DNA of 64,000 nt from Sphingobium fuliginis (GTDB lineage: Bacteria > Pseudomonadota > Alphaproteobacteria > Sphingomonadales > Sphingomonadaceae), in NCBI RefSeq assembly GCF_004152845.1, contig NZ_SEON01000012.1, positions 18,041-82,040 on the forward strand, given 5' to 3'. The notes under the pieces were generated by a model. That model was not told where the DNA came from. It ran no database searches and saw only the letters and a program-made list of their open reading frames with translations. Positions 61,038 through 64,000 of this stretch are shown piece after piece. Both the position numbers and the translations under genes were made by a program. Within the stretch, counting starts at the first letter, position 1. Each line of letters starts with the position of its first letter.

Positions 61038-61835
61038 ATGAGCAAGGGTAAGGTTCTGCTGATCGGCTCCAACGCCACCCGCATCGAGGTGCAGGGCAAC
61101 AAATGGGGCGCTACGGGTCAGTATCTCAACGAGACGGTCGTCCCGGCGATGGCGCTCGAAGCTGCCGGTTATAAGGTCGTGCTCGCCACCCCGAACGGCA
61201 GCAAGCCGATCATCGATGCCGCGTCGGACGCGCCGGCGCATTTCGAGAATGACGAAGTGGCCTACCGCGCCGCTCGCGATTATTACGACAACAGCCCCGC
61301 CATGAACGCGCCGGTGACGCTACGCTCAGTCATCGATGGCGGGCTCGACCAGTATGCCGGTGTCTTCTTCCCCGGCGGCCAGGCCCCGGTGGTCGACCTG
61401 ATGCAGGACGCCGAAGTGGGCGAGATCCTGCGTCACTTCCACGAAACGGCCAAGCCGACGGCGCTGCTTTGCCACGGCCCGATCGCGCTCGCCGCGGCGA
61501 TGGATGATCCGCGTGCGTTCCGCGCCGCGCTGATCGCCGGCGCCGACGACAAGGCGCGCGAATGGGCGAAGAACTGGCCCTATGCCGGCTATCGCATGAC
61601 GATCTTCTCAGGCAGTGAGGAGAAGGTGGTCGAGGATCACATCCTGCATGCCAAGATGTATTTCGACATGCCGCAGGCGCTGACCGCCGCCGGCGGCAAG
61701 GTGGAGACGACCGCCGTGGACTTCGAGCCGAACGTCGTCATCGACCGCGAGTTGATCACCGGTCAGAACCCGCGTTCGGACCACCCCATCGCCAAGGCGC
61801 TGGTCAAGGCACTCGACGCGCGGCAGACCGCGTGA
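61038..61835 (+). CDS. DJ-1/PfpI family protein
   Basis: The 265-residue protein has GVFFPGGQAPVVDLMQD and the nucleophile elbow ALLCHGPIALAAA with Cys145, as in glyoxalase III-like or isocyanide hydratase-like members. It may detoxify a reactive carbonyl or act as a chaperone-like amidase. The ATG at 61038 follows CAGGAGG. It is the first gene behind the divergent LysR regulator and probably co-transcribed with the monooxygenase and the broken aldo-keto reductase. Confidence 0.9.
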   Translation: MSKGKVLLIGSNATRIEVQGNKWGATGQYLNETVVPAMALEAAGYKVVLATPNGSKPIIDAASDAPAHFENDEVAYRAARDYYDNSPAMNAPVTLRSVIDGGLDQYAGVFFPGGQAPVVDLMQDAEVGEILRHFHETAKPTALLCHGPIALAAAMDDPRAFRAALIAGADDKAREWAKNWPYAGYRMTIFSGSEEKVVEDHILHAKMYFDMPQALTAAGGKVETTAVDFEPNVVIDRELITGQNPRSDHPIAKALVKALDARQTA

Positions 61836-61912
61836 GAACTCGGATGACCGGTGGGGCGCTGCGAACGCGCCCCGCCTCGTCCCTCCATCCATTCCAGGCA
61901 GGAGCAACCGCC

Positions 61913-62209
61913 ATGACCAGCCATATCAAGATCGTCGCCGTGCTGACCGCTCGCACCGGCAAGGCCGACGCGTTGCGCCATCTGCTCGACGGCATGATCG
62001 CGCCTTCGCGATCCGAGCCCGGCAATCTGCGCTACGATCTCTGGACCGATCAGGCGGAGCCGGACCGGTTCGTGCTCGACGAGCTTTATGAAGACGCCGA
62101 CGCGGTGGCAGCGCATCGTGCATCCCCGCACTTTCAAACCTATCTCGCCGCCATCAACGACCTCGCGGAGCGAAGCGCCTTCACGCTCGCGCCGGCGGCG
62201 GTCGCCTGA
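61913..62209 (+). CDS. Antibiotic-biosynthesis-monooxygenase-domain protein
   Basis: The 98-residue protein is a single ABM ferredoxin-like domain (IKIVAVLTARTGKADALRHLL, SRSEPGNLRYDLW, ELYEDADAVAAHRASPHF), like YgiN-type quinol monooxygenases. It likely acts as a dimer without cofactor on quinol-like compounds. The ATG at 61913 follows AGGAG. Context with DJ-1 and aldo-keto reductase suggests electrophile or quinone stress. Confidence 0.88.
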   Translation: MTSHIKIVAVLTARTGKADALRHLLDGMIAPSRSEPGNLRYDLWTDQAEPDRFVLDELYEDADAVAAHRASPHFQTYLAAINDLAERSAFTLAPAAVA

Positions 62210-62238
62210 ACGAGATCACAGAAACAGGGATCAACATC

Positions 62239-63229
62239 ATGGCCCTCAAGGACATCCTTCCTCCAAACTCGGCTTCGGTGCCGCGCCGCTCGGTAATATG
62301 TTTCGCGCGATTCCCGATGCGGAAGCGCTCGCCACCGTCGAAGCAGCGTGGGACGACGGCATCCGCTATTTCGACAATGCGCCTTTCTACGGCGGTCTCG
62401 CTGAGATCCGCATGGGCGAGGCGCTCAGGGACAAGCCGCGCGATCAATATGTGATCAGCACCAAGGCCGGCCGGATCGTGCTCGACGAGGTGGATGATGC
62501 GCCGCGCGACAATGGCGAGAAGGGCGCCGTGTTCGCCAATGGGCGACCCAACAACGTGATCAACGACTATTCGCACGACGCGACGCTGCGCTCGATCGAG
62601 GACAGCCTGAAGCGCCTGCAGACCGACCATATCGACATCTTCTGGGTCCATGACGTGGCGCAGGACTTCTATGGCGACGAATGGCTGGCGAAGTTTGAGG
62701 AAGCCCGCACCGGCGCGTTCAAGGCGCTCGACCGGCTGCGCGACGAGGGCACGATCAAGGCCTGGGGCCTCGGCGTCAACCGGGTCGAGGCGGTCGAGCT
62801 GCTGCTCGATCTCGATGGCCCGCGCCCCGATGGTTCGCTGCTCGCTGGACGTTACACGCTGCTCGACCACGACCGTGCGCTCGAACGCCTCATGCCGAAG
62901 GTCGCTGAGCGCGGCTTGGGCATCGTTGTCGGCGGCCCCTATAGCTCGGGCGCGCTCGTTGGGGGGCCGAATTTCGAATATGCACCTGCCACGCCGGAAA
63001 TTCTCGCCAAGGTTGCTGCGATCAAGGCAATTGCGGACCGCTACAGCATCAGCATGAAGGCGGCGGGGCTGCAGCCAATCCGGCGGTGGCAGCCGTCATC
63101 CCTGGAGCCAGCCGCCCGCAGCGCATCGCTGAGGACACAGCAGCGTTGAACCAGACGATCTCGGCCGACTTCTGGCGCGAGCTGCGCGATGCAGGTCTCG
63201 TCAATCCGGCCGCGCCATTGCCGCTCTGA
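62239..63229 (+). pseudogene. Aldo-keto reductase with two frameshifts
   Basis: The gene starts MALKDILP with a good context but loses one base at about 62259-62261. The next frame then gives KLGFGAAPLGNMFRAIPD, FDNAPFYGG, HIDIFWVHDV and GLGIVVGGPYSSG, the body of a pyridoxal- or threo-aldose-dehydrogenase-like reductase. At about 63075 a further net loss of 3n+1 bases moves the frame again, after which AVIPGA-type sequence and QTISADFWRELRDAGL run to TGA at 63229. A functional product is unlikely unless the assembly has errors. Confidence 0.8.
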
Positions 63230-63265
63230 TCCTGATCCGGCGCGGTCTCGGAACCGCACGGTTTG

Positions 63266-63865
63266 CTAACGTGCGTCCCTGCGGAGGCAGCCTTGTTCAT
63301 GGTCGTTGACGATGCCGACCGCCTGCCTCCAGGCATAGACGATCGTCGGCCCGACAAATTTTAAGCCGCGTTTTTTCATGTCCTTGGAGATCGACTCCGA
63401 GAACGGCGAGGTAGCGATCCACGCGCCGCCGGCGTTCTTGATCGGCTTGCCGTCGGTGAAGGCCCAGCAATAGTCGGTGAAGCTTTCGCCGCGCTCGGAC
63501 ATCTCGCAATAAATCTGCGCGCCGCGAATGGTGGCGCGGATTTTGGCTTGGGCGCGAACGATGCCGGAATCAGCCATCAAACGCGCGAATCGTCCTCGTC
63601 GAACCGGGAGACGGTCTACGGGTCGAATCCGGCAAAGGCCTTTCGAAGCCTTTTGGATGTCCTCGAGCGCCGGCCTGATCTGTGCGACGAAGATCCGCCC
63701 CGCATGGGTGAGCGAGACGCTGCGCGTGGTACGGTTGAACAGCCGCACCGCAAGCTGTCGCTCGAGCTTGCCAACCGCATTGCTTATGGCCGTTGTCGAT
63801 ATGCCAAGGTCCAGCGCCGCCGCGCGAAACGAGCCGCACCGCACGATGGCAAGAACGGACTCTAG
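63266..63865 (-). pseudogene. LysR N-terminus fused to DNA-3-methyladenine glycosylase I C-terminus
   Basis: The 5' part on the minus strand encodes a LysR helix-turn-helix (CGSFRAAALDLGISTTAIS and RLFNRTTRSVSLTHAGR). From about 63590 the same frame gives MADSGIVRAQAKI, FTDYCWAFTDGKPI and KKRGLKFVGPTIVYAWRQAV, the C-terminal half of glycosylase I (TagA). The two parts belong to unrelated proteins joined by a deletion. The LysR start is also lost near the adjacent IS end, where an in-frame TGA precedes it. Confidence 0.75.
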
Positions 63866-63884
63866 GCCGTAGCGACGATTTAAT

Positions 63885-64000
63885 CATTTGAGCCATAGCA
63901 TGATGCTGGCGAGTTTGACGAAGCCGAGGAAGTTTGCGGCGAGTTTGTCATAGCGTGTTGCGATACGGCGCCACTGCTTGAGCTTGGCGAAGAAGCCCTC
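63885..64000 (-). mobile_element. IS5-family transposase, C-terminal end (runs off the window)
   Basis: The minus strand encodes FFAKLKQWRRIATRYDKLA and ANFLGFVKLASIMLWLK followed by TGA at 63885-63887. This is the typical C-terminus of IS5-family (IS427-like) transposases, containing the Y-x-K region of the DDE fold. The rest of the element continues beyond base 64000. The terminal inverted repeat should lie close to 63870. Confidence 0.85.

Noticed and set aside
1..64000. CRISPR arrays and rRNA genes
   Set aside because: No regularly spaced direct repeats and no rRNA-like sequence were seen.

Overview
The window looks like a chromosomal segment of a sphingomonad (Alphaproteobacteria, Sphingomonadales). 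The support is high GC, a bamE / CBP3-chaperone / DUF177 block, a Brucella-type EipA (DUF1134) protein, a TonB-dependent receptor inside a catabolic cluster, and two intergenic repeat types I recognise from this class. This placement is inferred from content, not from a marker gene.

Layout. (1) Positions 1-17074 hold an exopolysaccharide locus. The minus arm (1-4605) has a cut-off gene, a LuxR-type response regulator with a degenerate receiver, a PIG-L deacetylase, a formyltransferase, a small PglC-like initiating sugar transferase and a glycosyltransferase. The plus arm (5008-17074) has a FlaA1/CapD-type dehydratase, a DegT aminotransferase, two sulfotransferases, an export lipoprotein, an outer-membrane barrel, two glycosyltransferases, a phosphoesterase, an ATP-grasp enzyme and an epimerase. 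Together they suggest a polymer started on an N-formylated amino sugar and later sulfated. (2) Positions 17163-21584 are housekeeping: bamE, a cytochrome bc1 chaperone, DUF177, dinB and EipA. (3) At 21816-26575 a small integrative element sits in tRNA-Ser(GCT), bounded by a 24-bp direct repeat. It carries an integrase, an ATPase remnant fused by deletion to the 3' half of rtcB, a cysteine-rich small protein and an intact rtcA. (4) An OmpA-like gene with a strong terminator follows at 27055-27953.

(5) Positions 27989-57965 are a roughly 30-kb catabolic island for an unidentified carboxylic acid degraded as CoA thioesters: one acyl-CoA ligase, four acyl-CoA dehydrogenases, three crotonase-type enzymes, five SDRs, one thiolase, an Ltp2-like SCP2 protein with a DUF35 partner, two APH-type kinases, a TonB receptor and an MFS transporter. 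A TetR gene lies in the middle. Six copies of the palindrome CGACC-N4-GGTCG (one with a mismatch) lie in four promoter regions of this island, and in at least two of them the palindrome fills the spacer of a TTGAC-type promoter. I therefore read the island as one TetR regulon. The most striking content is two kinase plus acyl-CoA dehydrogenase sets resembling split ACAD10/ACAD11 or LvaA/LvaC, which points to phosphorylation of a hydroxyacyl-CoA as a central step.

(6) Positions 57980-64000 are a worn border: an integrase remnant, a Fic-domain gene, a LysR / DJ-1 / monooxygenase group followed by a frameshifted aldo-keto reductase, a LysR-glycosylase chimera, and the end of an IS5-family transposase running off the window.
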